NCBI RefSeq assembly: GCF_019090165.1
Contig: NZ_JAHRIB010000080.1
Coordinates: forward strand, 1-50,929
Source of the DNA: Streptomyces sp. BV286
GTDB taxonomy: Bacteria; Actinomycetota; Actinomycetes; Streptomycetales; Streptomycetaceae
DNA length: 50,929 nt
Direction: 5' to 3'
The position numbers and the translations under genes were made by a program. Shown here piece after piece: positions 23,481 to 31,107 of the stretch (position 1 is its first letter; every line of letters begins with the position of its first letter). The notes under the pieces are model-generated. The model had not been told where the DNA came from. It saw only the letters and a list, made by a program, of their open reading frames with translations, and did no database searches.

Positions 23481-24919
23481 TGACTGCGCCTGCAAAGCCC
23501 CGTATCCCGAACGTCCTCGCCGGCCGCTACGCCTCGGCCGAGCTCGCCACCCTGTGGTCCCCCGAGCAGAAGGTCAAGCTGGAGCGTCAGCTCTGGCTCG
23601 CCGTGCTGCGGGCCCAGAAGGACCTCGGGATCGAGGTGCCCGACGCCGCCCTGGCCGACTACGAGCGGGTCCTCGACCAGGTCGACCTGGCCTCCATCGC
23701 CGATCGCGAGAAGGTCACACGCCACGACGTGAAGGCCCGGATCGAGGAGTTCAACGACCTCGCCGGGCACGAGCACGTCCACAAGGGCATGACGTCCCGC
23801 GACCTCACCGAGAACGTCGAGCAGCTGCAGATCCGGCTCTCCCTCGAACTGGTCCGCGACCGCACGGTCGCCGTCCTCGCGCGACTGGGCAAGCTCGCGG
23901 GCGAGTACGGCGAGCTGGTCATGGCGGGCCGCTCGCACAACGTTGCGGCGCAGGCGACGACCCTCGGCAAGCGTTTCGCGACCGCCGCCGACGAGCTGCT
24001 CGTCGCGCACGGCCGGGTCGAGGAACTGCTCGGCCGCTACCCGCTGCGCGGCATCAAGGGCCCGGTGGGCACAGCCCAGGACATGCTGGACCTGCTGGGC
24101 GGGGACGCGTCGAAGCTCGCCGACCTGGAGCAGCGGATCGCCGGGCACCTCGGCTTCTCGCAGGCGTTCACGTCGGTGGGCCAGGTCTACCCGCGCTCGC
24201 TGGACTACGAGGTCGTGACCGCGCTCGTACAGCTGGCGGCCGCCCCCTCGTCCACCGCCAAGACCATCCGGCTGATGGCCGGGCACGAGCTGGTGACCGA
24301 GGGCTTCAAGCCGGGCCAGGTCGGCTCCTCCGCGATGCCCCACAAGATGAACACCCGCTCCTGCGAGCGCGTCAACGGCCTGATGGTGATCCTGCGCGGC
24401 TACGCCTCGATGACGGGCGAACTCGCGGGCGACCAGTGGAACGAGGGCGACGTGTCCTGCTCGGTGGTGCGCCGGGTCGCGCTGCCGGACGCGTTCTTCG
24501 CGCTGGACGGTCTGCTGGAGACCTTCCTCACCGTCCTCGACGAGTTCGGCGCCTTCCCGGCCGTCGTCGCGCGCGAGCTGGACCGCTACCTGCCGTTCCT
24601 CGCGACGACGAAGGTCCTGATGGGTGCGGTGCGCGCGGGTGTGGGCCGTGAGGTCGCGCACGAGGCCATCAAGGAGAACGCCGTCGCCTCCGCCCTCGCC
24701 ATGCGTGAGCAGGGTGCCGAGCGCAACGAGCTGCTGGACAAGCTCGCCGCGGACGAGCGCATCCCGCTCGACCGTGCGCAGCTCGACACACTGATGGCCG
24801 ACAAGCTGTCCTTCACGGGCGCCGCCGCCGACCAGGTGGCCGCGGTCGTGGCCCGTGTCGAGGAGATCGTCAAGCAGCACCCGGAGGCCGCGGGCTACAC
24901 GCCGGGGGCGATCCTCTGA
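23480..24919 (+). CDS. purB: Adenylosuccinate lyase
   Basis: 479 aa, normal length. Cleaves SAICAR to AICAR and adenylosuccinate to AMP in purine synthesis. The fumarase-superfamily signature GSSAMPHKMNTRSCERV holds the catalytic loop Ser. Other blocks: HEHVHKGMTSRDLTENVEQL and AGRSHNVAAQATTLGKRFA. The GTG at 23480 gives TAPAKPRIPNVLAGRYASAE, the usual start; it appears leaderless. The gene overlaps the next by the four bases CTGA, an unusual coupling. Confidence 0.97.
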   Translation: MTAPAKPRIPNVLAGRYASAELATLWSPEQKVKLERQLWLAVLRAQKDLGIEVPDAALADYERVLDQVDLASIADREKVTRHDVKARIEEFNDLAGHEHVHKGMTSRDLTENVEQLQIRLSLELVRDRTVAVLARLGKLAGEYGELVMAGRSHNVAAQATTLGKRFATAADELLVAHGRVEELLGRYPLRGIKGPVGTAQDMLDLLGGDASKLADLEQRIAGHLGFSQAFTSVGQVYPRSLDYEVVTALVQLAAAPSSTAKTIRLMAGHELVTEGFKPGQVGSSAMPHKMNTRSCERVNGLMVILRGYASMTGELAGDQWNEGDVSCSVVRRVALPDAFFALDGLLETFLTVLDEFGAFPAVVARELDRYLPFLATTKVLMGAVRAGVGREVAHEAIKENAVASALAMREQGAERNELLDKLAADERIPLDRAQLDTLMADKLSFTGAAADQVAAVVARVEEIVKQHPEAAGYTPGAIL

Positions 24920-25467
24920 CGCGGTACACCCCCGCCGAGTTGGAGGCCGCCCGCGACCGGCTCGTGCCGGACGTCGCCACGGACGGCCTCCAGGTCCTGT
25001 TCTGCGGGATCAATCCCGGCCTCATGACGGCGGCGACCGGCCACCACTTCGCACGCCCCGGCAACCGCTTCTGGCCCGTCCTGCATCTGTCGGGCTTCAC
25101 TCCCCGGCTGCTGAAGCCCTCGGAACAGGACGAGCTGCTCTCGTACGGGCTCGGCATCACCAACGTGGTGGCGCGGGCGAGCGCCCGGGCCGACGAACTG
25201 AGCGCGGACGAGTACCGGGAGGGCGGGCGTCTGCTCGCCGCCAAGGTGGAACGACTGCGGCCACGCTGGCTCGCGGTGGTCGGTGTGACCGCCTACCGGA
25301 CGGCGTTCGACGACCGCAAGGCGGCGATCGGCCCGCAGGAGCGCACGTTCGGTGCCACCCGGGTGTGGGTGCTGCCCAACCCCAGTGGTCTGAACGCGCA
25401 TTGGACGGCGGCGACGATGGCGGAGGAGTTCGGGCGGCTGCGGAAGGCGTCCGGGAGCCGGGGCTGA
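24916..25467 (+). CDS. mug: G/U mismatch-specific DNA glycosylase (Mug family), probable CTG start
   Basis: 183 aa if started at CTG 24916; the first canonical in-frame start, TTG 24940, would remove eight residues (xTRYTPAEL). UDG-superfamily motif 1 is FCGINPGLMTAATGHHFARP (catalytic Asn in GINPG) and motif 2 is LPNPSGLNAHW. It removes uracil or ethenocytosine from G mispairs in base-excision repair. The CTG overlaps the purB stop (CTGA), taking the place of the usual ATGA coupling, with GGGGG eight bases upstream. I prefer CTG because the eight residues fit the N-terminus I recall for relatives; only a start-site test would decide. Confidence 0.9.
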   Translation: MTRYTPAELEAARDRLVPDVATDGLQVLFCGINPGLMTAATGHHFARPGNRFWPVLHLSGFTPRLLKPSEQDELLSYGLGITNVVARASARADELSADEYREGGRLLAAKVERLRPRWLAVVGVTAYRTAFDDRKAAIGPQERTFGATRVWVLPNPSGLNAHWTAATMAEEFGRLRKASGSRG

Positions 25468-25468
25468 T

Positions 25469-25912
25469 TCACGGCGGGTCGACCTCGGTGACCACGGCGA
25501 GCAGCTGGAACGGCAGCTCCGTGTCCCACTGGGAGACGCCCAGGGCGATCCAGCGGTCCTGGGTGTCGGTCCTCCAGAGGTGGATGTCCGGTACGTGTGA
25601 GCTGAGCGTGCCCCAGGGCTCCGGTATGTCCTCGCCGTCCATGCTCCGCTCGAAGACACCGGCCAGGCTGAAGACGCCCGGACGGCCCCAGCGGCTGGTC
25701 AACCGCTCGGAGAGGCCGTCCCTGTCGAGCTCGTACTGCGTCTCCGTCTCCTCCCTCCCCGTGCCGTCGTCCTCCCAGAAGCCGTCGCTCGTCGCTAACT
25801 CGGCGATGTGGTAACCGGGTCCCGCCGTGCCGACGTCCGACCTGCCGTGCTCCGCGGGGAAGTCGCGGGTGCGCAGCAGGTCGATCGTGGCCAGGTGCTG
25901 TGCCGTGGTCAT
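25469..25912 (-). CDS. Hypothetical protein containing a TTA codon
   Basis: 147 aa from ATG 25912; an alternative TTG start at 25942 would add ten residues and a second TTA codon. No family recognised. Soluble, acidic and Trp-containing, with LTSRWGRPGVFSLAGVFER and DRWIALGVSQWDTELPFQLL as the most structured parts. It has a rare TTA leucine codon at 25796-25798 (ELATS), so its translation should depend on the bldA tRNA and rise late in development. A TTGTCAGTG element lies 22-30 bases upstream of the ATG. It ends one base from the convergent glycosylase gene. Confidence 0.75.
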   Translation of the reverse strand: MTTAQHLATIDLLRTRDFPAEHGRSDVGTAGPGYHIAELATSDGFWEDDGTGREETETQYELDRDGLSERLTSRWGRPGVFSLAGVFERSMDGEDIPEPWGTLSSHVPDIHLWRTDTQDRWIALGVSQWDTELPFQLLAVVTEVDPP

Positions 25913-25919
25913 GCGTTCC

Positions 25920-25942
25920 AGTAAAGCGGCCACCACTGACAA
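25920..25942 (-). promoter_or_regulatory. RecA-NDp-like promoter (imperfect -10)
   Basis: On the minus strand: TTGTCAGTG (25942-25934), 8-bp spacer, TTTACT (25925-25920), then seven bases to the ATG at 25912. The first block and spacing match TTGTCRGTG-N8-TANNNT exactly; the -10 has T instead of A at position 2. Confidence 0.45.
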
Positions 25943-25978
25943 GTGGCGATGCGTCAGGTGCGGGGGCCTCCTGCCGGT

Positions 25979-26704
25979 TCACGCGTCCCGGCGCCGGACG
26001 CTCCACGCACCGGCCAGCAGCGCGGCCCCTGCCCACGCCGCCGTCACCGCGAGTCCTGTCCACGGGCCGAGCGCGCCGTCCCACGTCTCGTGCAGGATCA
26101 CCTGTCCCGCCTTGTCGGGCAGGAAGTCGGACACGCTCCCGGACACGTCGCCGACCACGAAGGAGACGATGAGCAGGAAGGGGATGAGGATGCTCAGGGT
26201 GGCGACGCCGCTGCGCAGCAGCGCGGTCAGTCCGGCGGCGAACAGGGCCATCAGCGCGAGGTAGATCCCGCAGCCCACGGCTGCCCGCACCCCCTCGCCC
26301 CAGCCCAGCCCGCTTCCCCGGTCGCCGAGGACGGCCTTGCCCACGAGCAGGCTCACGACTCCGGTGAGGAGGCCGACCGCCAGGGCCGGTAGCCCCACCG
26401 CCGCCGCCTTCGCCGCGAACCAGCGCCCACGGTGGGGCACGGCCGCGAGCGAGACCCGCAGGGCACCGCCCTGGAACTCGGCGGAGACGGCCTGCGCGCC
26501 GAAGGTGATCGCCGCGATCTGCCCGAAACTGACGCCGAAGAACGCCGAGAACAGGGGGTCGAAGTCCGCGTCCGCTGCGTTGTCGAGCCCGGCGAGCGCG
26601 GAGAAGACCGCGGTGACGGCCACGACGGCGCCCAGTCCGGCGACGAGCGACCGAAGCGTACGGATCTTGAGCCACTCCGAGTGGAGTGCGGGAGTGAACG
26701 GCAC
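25979..26704 (-). CDS. ABC-2 type permease
   Basis: 241 aa with a GTG start directly after the ATPase stop (TGACCGTG). Starts FTPALHSEWLKIRTLRSL, the standard ABC-2 permease opening, followed by six hydrophobic segments (LVAGLGAVVAVTAVFSAL, FGVSFGQIAAITFGAQAVSA, LPALAVGLLTGVVSLLVG, GIYLALMALFAAGLTALL, TLSILIPFLLIVSFVVGDV, GLAVTAAWAGAALLAGAW). It exports an unknown compound with the ATPase. It is divergent from a NarL-type two-component system that probably controls it. Confidence 0.92.
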   Translation of the reverse strand: MPFTPALHSEWLKIRTLRSLVAGLGAVVAVTAVFSALAGLDNAADADFDPLFSAFFGVSFGQIAAITFGAQAVSAEFQGGALRVSLAAVPHRGRWFAAKAAAVGLPALAVGLLTGVVSLLVGKAVLGDRGSGLGWGEGVRAAVGCGIYLALMALFAAGLTALLRSGVATLSILIPFLLIVSFVVGDVSGSVSDFLPDKAGQVILHETWDGALGPWTGLAVTAAWAGAALLAGAWSVRRRDA

Positions 26705-26706
26705 GG

Positions 26707-27663
26707 TCAGACCTCCTGCGGCTGGGTCGGGGACTGGGCTGCGAACTCGGCCTCCGGGGCCGTCAGATCGAGGTAGGCCTGCTCCAGCGTGCCTTCCTCC
26801 GCGGCGAGTTCGAGGAGGGGCAGACCCGCGGCCGACACGAGGCGGCCGATGTCCTCCACGCGCGCGTGGTGCACGATCCACCTCTCGTCCTCACCCGCGC
26901 TCTCACCCCCGCTCGCCCTCTCCACGGCGTCGTATCCGTTCCGTGCGAGCAGCTCACGAAGGGCCGGTCCGTCCGTGGTGCGCACCCGTACCCGGGGGTC
27001 CACGCGCGCGTGGATGAACTCCCGCATCGGCATGTCGGCGAGCAGTCTGCCGCGGCCCAGTACGACGAGCTGGTCCGCGAACGACGCGGTCTCGTTCATC
27101 AGATGGCTGGAGACGAGCACGGTGCGGCCCTCACGGGCCAGGCGTCGCAGCAACTCCCGGATCCAGATGATGCCTTCGGGATCGAGGCCGTTCGACGGCT
27201 CGTCGAGCAGGATCACCGGCGGGTCACCGAGCAGCGCTGCGGCGATGCCCAGTCGCTGGCGCATGCCCAGCGAGTACGTCCTGACCCGGCGGCGGGCGAC
27301 GGAGGCCAGCCCCGCCTCCTCCAGGACCTCGTCCACGCGGCGCTCCGGCAGGCGATTGCTCGCCGCGAGGACGCGCAGGTGGTCCCGGGCGGTACGCGAA
27401 CCGTGTGCGGCCTGCGCGTCGAGCAGGGCGCCGACGTGGCGCAGCGGCTCGTCGAGGGTCGCGTAGGCGCGTCCGCCGAGGGTCGCGGTGCCGGACGTGG
27501 GCCGGTCCAGGCCGAGTACGAGCCGCATGGTGGTGGACTTCCCCGCGCCGTTGGGCCCGAGGAAGCCGGTGACACGGCCCGGCGCGACACCGAAGGTCAG
27601 CCGGTCCACGGCTCGCGTGGTGCCGTACTCCTTGGTGAGTTCTTGGACGTCGATGCTGGTCAT
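26707..27663 (-). CDS. ABC transporter ATPase (drug/peptide export type)
   Basis: 318 aa. Walker A GPNGAGKSTT (about 36-45), signature YSLGMRQRLGIAAAL, Walker B ILLDEPSNGLDPEG, H-loop VLVSSHLM, then a C-terminal regulatory region of about 90 residues. This is the CcmA/DRA family that pairs with ABC-2 permeases for antibiotics or other amphiphiles. The ATG at 27663 is chosen by family start (TSIDVQELTKEYGTTRAVD). It forms an operon with the permease. The upstream gap contains two GC-rich dyads 22 bp apart, likely response-regulator sites. Confidence 0.93.
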   Translation of the reverse strand: MTSIDVQELTKEYGTTRAVDRLTFGVAPGRVTGFLGPNGAGKSTTMRLVLGLDRPTSGTATLGGRAYATLDEPLRHVGALLDAQAAHGSRTARDHLRVLAASNRLPERRVDEVLEEAGLASVARRRVRTYSLGMRQRLGIAAALLGDPPVILLDEPSNGLDPEGIIWIRELLRRLAREGRTVLVSSHLMNETASFADQLVVLGRGRLLADMPMREFIHARVDPRVRVRTTDGPALRELLARNGYDAVERASGGESAGEDERWIVHHARVEDIGRLVSAAGLPLLELAAEEGTLEQAYLDLTAPEAEFAAQSPTQPQEV

Positions 27664-27697
27664 GGCCCAAGACTGGTCGGCGGGAGGGGTGTTGGGC

Positions 27698-27737
27698 CTC
27701 CCCCGCCCGGGGAGTGCGTCTCCCCCGCCCGGGGGAG
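27698..27737. promoter_or_regulatory. Two dyads 22 bp apart between the ABC and two-component genes
   Basis: CTCCCC-CGCCC-GGGGAG (27698-27714) and CTCCCCCGCCCGGGGGAG (27720-27737) are near-identical. Their centres are about 22 bp (two helical turns) apart, so two dimers could bind on the same DNA face. They are candidate binding sites for the NarL-type regulator encoded next door. Confidence 0.5.
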
Positions 27738-27742
27738 GCTCG

Positions 27743-27765
27743 TTGTCGGTGCCGGCTGGCACGAT
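27743..27765 (+). promoter_or_regulatory. RecA-NDp-like promoter of the histidine kinase gene
   Basis: TTGTCGGTG (27743-27751), 8-bp spacer, CACGAT (27760-27765), then six bases to the ATG at 27772. The -10 keeps the key A2 and T6 positions but has C in place of the first T. It predicts a leaderless transcript. Confidence 0.45.
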
Positions 27766-27771
27766 GACGGG

Positions 27772-28950
27772 ATGGTCCGCCTGCTGCGCCCGCTGACCCG
27801 CGGGACGACGTACACCCGGCTGCTGCACCTGTGGGTGCCGATGCTGTTCGTCAGTCTGTGGATGTTCATCGACCAGACCAAGCCGTGGGTGCCCGCACTG
27901 CTGGTCATTCCGCTGGGGCTGATCCCTGCCGTGCGCCGGGGCGAGGGTGTGCAGGCGAGGTACATGCTGTCGCCGGGCGAGGGGGACGCGCGCGGGGAGC
28001 GGGGGCAGGACGCGACCATCTCCGTCGCGCCGTCGGCCACCTGGCACGACCGGTTGCGGACGGTGCTCCTGCTGGAAGCGCGCATGGCCTTGGGGTGGGT
28101 GGTGGCGGGTGTCTCGGTCTGGCTGCCGGTCATCACCGTGGACCTGATCCGGATCTCGACGGGCTACGTGCCGGACGACAATCCGTTCCTTCCGGTGTCG
28201 CAGCCGCACTGGGCCTACGCGCTGCTCGCGCCCCTCCCCCTGGTCGCGCTGTACGCCGCCGTGGTCGGCCTCGGCGAGCTGATGACGGTGATCGCGCGCC
28301 GTCTGCTCGGTCCGTCCGCCGCCGAGCGGCTCGCCGCTCTGGAGGAGCGCACCGAGCAGCTCCTGGAGCGCACCCGCATCGCCCGTGAACTGCACGACTC
28401 CATCGGGCACGCGCTGACGGTGGCCGTGGTGCAGGCCGGAGCCGCGCGTGCCGCGGGGAGCCCCGAGTTCACCGACCGGGCCCTGCTGGCCATCGAGGAC
28501 ACCGGCCGTGCCGCGCTGGAGGACCTGGAGCGGGTGCTCGGTGTGCTGCGCGAGTCGCAGCGGCCCGCGAGCGGCCGCCCCACCCTGGTGGAGGCCGACC
28601 GGCTCCTGGAGTCGGCGCGCACATCGGGGGCGAAGATCGACGCCGAGATGACGGGCCCTCTGGAGACGGTGCCCGGACCGGTCTCGCGCGAGGGCTACCG
28701 CATCCTCCAGGAGTCCCTCACGAATGTGCTGCGGCACGCGGGCTCGGTGCCCGTCCGCATCCGTATCGCGGTCGAGGGCCGGACGCTCTCCTTGGAGGTG
28801 CGCAACCCGCTGACCGCGGAGATACCGGGGCCTGGCCGGGGCAGCGGCCTGCGCGGCATACGGGAGCGGGCCTCGCTGCTCGGCGGCACCGCGCGGACCG
28901 GCCCGGACGAGGGCGACTGGCAGGTGCACGTCGAGCTGCCGTTGCGCTGA
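27772..28950 (+). CDS. NarL-type sensor histidine kinase
   Basis: 392 aa. Four to five hydrophobic segments in residues 13-175 and no large extracellular domain. The phosphoacceptor is His208 in IARELHDSIGHALTVA (HisKA_3), the N box is QESLTNVLRHAG (Asn318), and the G box SGLRGIRERASLLGG. It pairs with the response regulator that follows 14 bases after its stop. Divergent placement with an ABC-2 exporter is the usual layout of exporter-controlling systems such as those sensing envelope stress or an antibiotic. The ATG at 27772 appears leaderless; the longer open frame from 26866 overlaps the ABC genes and is rejected. Confidence 0.93.
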   Translation: MVRLLRPLTRGTTYTRLLHLWVPMLFVSLWMFIDQTKPWVPALLVIPLGLIPAVRRGEGVQARYMLSPGEGDARGERGQDATISVAPSATWHDRLRTVLLLEARMALGWVVAGVSVWLPVITVDLIRISTGYVPDDNPFLPVSQPHWAYALLAPLPLVALYAAVVGLGELMTVIARRLLGPSAAERLAALEERTEQLLERTRIARELHDSIGHALTVAVVQAGAARAAGSPEFTDRALLAIEDTGRAALEDLERVLGVLRESQRPASGRPTLVEADRLLESARTSGAKIDAEMTGPLETVPGPVSREGYRILQESLTNVLRHAGSVPVRIRIAVEGRTLSLEVRNPLTAEIPGPGRGSGLRGIRERASLLGGTARTGPDEGDWQVHVELPLR

Positions 28951-28952
28951 TC

Positions 28953-28958
28953 TACGCT
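28953..28958 (+). promoter_or_regulatory. -10 of a separate leaderless promoter for the response regulator
   Basis: TACGCT (28953-28958) lies six bases before the ATG at 28965, in the 14-bp gap after the kinase stop, where no Shine-Dalgarno is present. Confidence 0.45.
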
Positions 28959-28964
28959 GGCCGG

Positions 28965-29627
28965 ATGCCGGTCACCGTTCTGCTCGTCGACGACGAACCC
29001 CTCGTACGAGCCGGTCTGCGGGCCGTTCTGGAGGCGCAGCCCGACATCGAGGTCGTCGGTGAGGCCGCCGACGGCGCGGCGGTGATCCCGCTGGTGCGGC
29101 GGCTGCGGCCCGACGTCGTCGCGATGGACGTCCGTATGCCGCTGATGGACGGTATCGAGGCCACGCGCGCGGTGCTGCGGACCGTCGACCGGCCGCCGAA
29201 GATCCTCGTGGTGACGACCTTCGAGAACGACGAGTACGTGTACGAGGCGCTGCGCGCGGGGGCGGACGGCTTTCTGCTGAAGCGGGCCCGGCCGGCCGAG
29301 ATCGTGCATGCCGTGCGGCTGGTCGCCGAGGGAGAGTCGCTGTTGTTCCCGGCGTCGGTGCGGCAGTTGGCCGCGGAGTTCGGGGACGGCGACGGGAATC
29401 CCGCGGCCCGGGCCGCCCTGGAGCGGGCGGCCCTGACCGACCGTGAGGCGGAGGTGCTGCGGCTGATGACGCGGGGTCTGTCGAACGCGGAGATCGCCAC
29501 GCGGCTGGTGGTCGGCACCGAGACGGTGAAGTCCCACGTCAGCGCGGTACTGGCAAAACTGGGGGCCCGGGACCGCACGCAGGCGGTGATCGCGGCGTAC
29601 GAGTCGGGTTTCGTGGCACCCGGCTGA
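28965..29627 (+). CDS. NarL/FixJ-family response regulator
   Basis: 220 aa. Receiver domain (1-120) with acidic pocket Asp9-Asp10, phosphoacceptor Asp55 in VVAMDVRMPLMDG, and Lys in FLLKRARPAE. The C-terminal LuxR-type helix-turn-helix is LTDREAEVLRLMTRGLSNAE, then VVGTETVKSHVSAVLAKLGA. It is phosphorylated by the upstream kinase and probably binds the two dyads at 27698-27737 to control the divergent ABC transporter. Confidence 0.95.
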   Translation: MPVTVLLVDDEPLVRAGLRAVLEAQPDIEVVGEAADGAAVIPLVRRLRPDVVAMDVRMPLMDGIEATRAVLRTVDRPPKILVVTTFENDEYVYEALRAGADGFLLKRARPAEIVHAVRLVAEGESLLFPASVRQLAAEFGDGDGNPAARAALERAALTDREAEVLRLMTRGLSNAEIATRLVVGTETVKSHVSAVLAKLGARDRTQAVIAAYESGFVAPG

Positions 29628-29729
29628 TTCCGGTCCCGGGCGGTGAAGGGGTCCCCGGCACTCGCCGGGACCCGCCGCGCCGAGTACGATCCGGCCAACC
29701 GACACGCGCACGAGCTGGGAGGACGGACG

Positions 29730-30887
29730 TTGGGGCAGTTGACCGGCGGGGATCCCTCTCTGCTGCGGAGGATCAACTCCGCGGTGGTGCTGCACGCGCT
29801 GCGGGCCACGGACTTCGCGACCCTCACCGAGATCACCCGGGTGACCGGGCTGTCCCGGCCCACCGTCGAGGGTGTCGTGGAGGGTCTCATCGTCGGCGGG
29901 CTCGTCGTGGAGACCGCGGCCGACGAGAGTGCCGCGCGGCGCCAGGGCCGGCCCGCGCGCCGGTTCCGCTTCCGGGCGGAGGCGGGCCATCTGCTGGGGC
30001 TGGAGATCGGCCCGCACCGTGTGGCGGTGCTCCTGTCGGATCTGGACGGCCGCGTCCTCGGCTCGCTCGCCAAGGACGTCTGCGAGACGGCTCCGGCGGA
30101 CGAACGGCTCGAACGGCTGCGTACGGCCGTCGCCGAACTGTTGCGGCGCGCGGGAATCGCACGTGGTTCCCTGCGGGCCGTCGGTGTGGCCTCCCCGGGC
30201 ATCGTCGAGGCCGACGGCACGGTACGCCTCGGTACGGCGCTTCCGGAGTGGACGGGCCTGCCGCTGGGCGAACGGCTGCGCCGTTCCTTCAAGTGCCCGG
30301 TGCTCGTGGAGAACGACGCCAACGCGGCGGCGGTCGCCGAGCACTGGAAGGGCGCCGCCACCGATTCCGACGACATGGTGTTCGTCCTGGCCGGCCTGAG
30401 CCCGGGCGCCGGGGCCCTGATCGGCGGGCGTCTGCACCGCGGATACGGCGGGGCGGCCGGTGAGATCGGCGCGCTGCACCTGCTGGGCCGGGAGGCGACT
30501 CCCGAGACGCTGCTGTCGACGACCGGCGAACCGCTGCACCCGCTCGACGAGCAGGCGGTGGCGGAGGTCTTCACGCACGCGCGTGAAGGCGACGAGCGGG
30601 CTCTGGCGGCCGTGGACCGCTTCATCCAGCGGCTGGTGCACGACGTGGCCGCGCTCGTCCTGGCCCTCGACCCGGAACTCGTCGTGATCGGCGGCTGGGC
30701 GGCGGGCATCGACGGCGTCCTGGAGCCGCTGCGCAAGGAGCTGGCCCGCTACTGTCTGCGGCCGCCCCGGGTGACGCTGTCGCTGCTGGGCGAGGCGGCC
30801 GTCGCGACGGGCGCGCTGCGGCTGGCTCTCGACCATGTGGAGGAGCAGCTCTTCGCGGTGGAGGGCACCGTGACGGCACGGCGCTGA
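29730..30887 (+). CDS. ROK-family transcriptional regulator without zinc motif
   Basis: 385 aa with a TTG start behind GGGAGGACGG; an upstream GTG at 29643 lacks a ribosome site. N-terminal winged helix (LLRRINSAVVLHALRATDFA, then RVTGLSRPTVEGVVEGLIVG), then a ROK domain: GLEIGPHRVAVLLSDLDG (phosphate-1-like), VLVENDANAAAVAEHWKG (the ND motif) and LSPGAGALIGGRLHRGYGGA. The family's zinc motif CxCGxxGCxE is missing; the sequence there reads LHLLGREATPETLLSTTG. It is probably a sugar-responsive repressor, with catalytic kinase activity unlikely. It is monocistronic, with a strong hairpin after it. Confidence 0.9.
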   Translation: MGQLTGGDPSLLRRINSAVVLHALRATDFATLTEITRVTGLSRPTVEGVVEGLIVGGLVVETAADESAARRQGRPARRFRFRAEAGHLLGLEIGPHRVAVLLSDLDGRVLGSLAKDVCETAPADERLERLRTAVAELLRRAGIARGSLRAVGVASPGIVEADGTVRLGTALPEWTGLPLGERLRRSFKCPVLVENDANAAAVAEHWKGAATDSDDMVFVLAGLSPGAGALIGGRLHRGYGGAAGEIGALHLLGREATPETLLSTTGEPLHPLDEQAVAEVFTHAREGDERALAAVDRFIQRLVHDVAALVLALDPELVVIGGWAAGIDGVLEPLRKELARYCLRPPRVTLSLLGEAAVATGALRLALDHVEEQLFAVEGTVTARR

Positions 30888-31020
30888 AGCGGCCCTCGGA
30901 AGCCACCCGGGGCACCCCGCGCCACGGTCCCGCGTCACGTCAGGCCCCGTACCGCAGGGCTCGTCGCCGCACGGCGGCACGCGGTCATCGGCGGTCGCAC
31001 AGCAGCGGCACAGCGCCGCA

Positions 31021-31050
31021 GCTCCCGGCTCCCGGCTCCCGGCTCCCGGC
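31021..31050. repeat. Four tandem GCTCCCG heptamers
   Basis: GCTCCCG repeated at 31021, 31028, 31035 and 31042, ending in GC. It is noncoding, just before the ROK/GntR terminator, and a likely slippage site. Confidence 0.9.
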
Positions 31051-31056
31051 AGCAGA

Positions 31057-31086
31057 ACGTCGCGCCCCGGAGGCGGGGCGCGACGT
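31057..31086. terminator. Bidirectional terminator between ROK and GntR genes
   Basis: ACGTCGCGCCCC (31057-31068), loop GGAGGC, GGGGCGCGACGT (31075-31086): a perfect 12-bp stem between two convergent genes. Confidence 0.85.
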
Positions 31087-31107
31087 GTGCGCGAGATTCG
31101 GCTCCGG

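Noticed and set aside
31021..31050. GCTCCCG repeats as a CRISPR-like array
   Set aside because: Units are 7 bp with no spacers and no cas genes are present.
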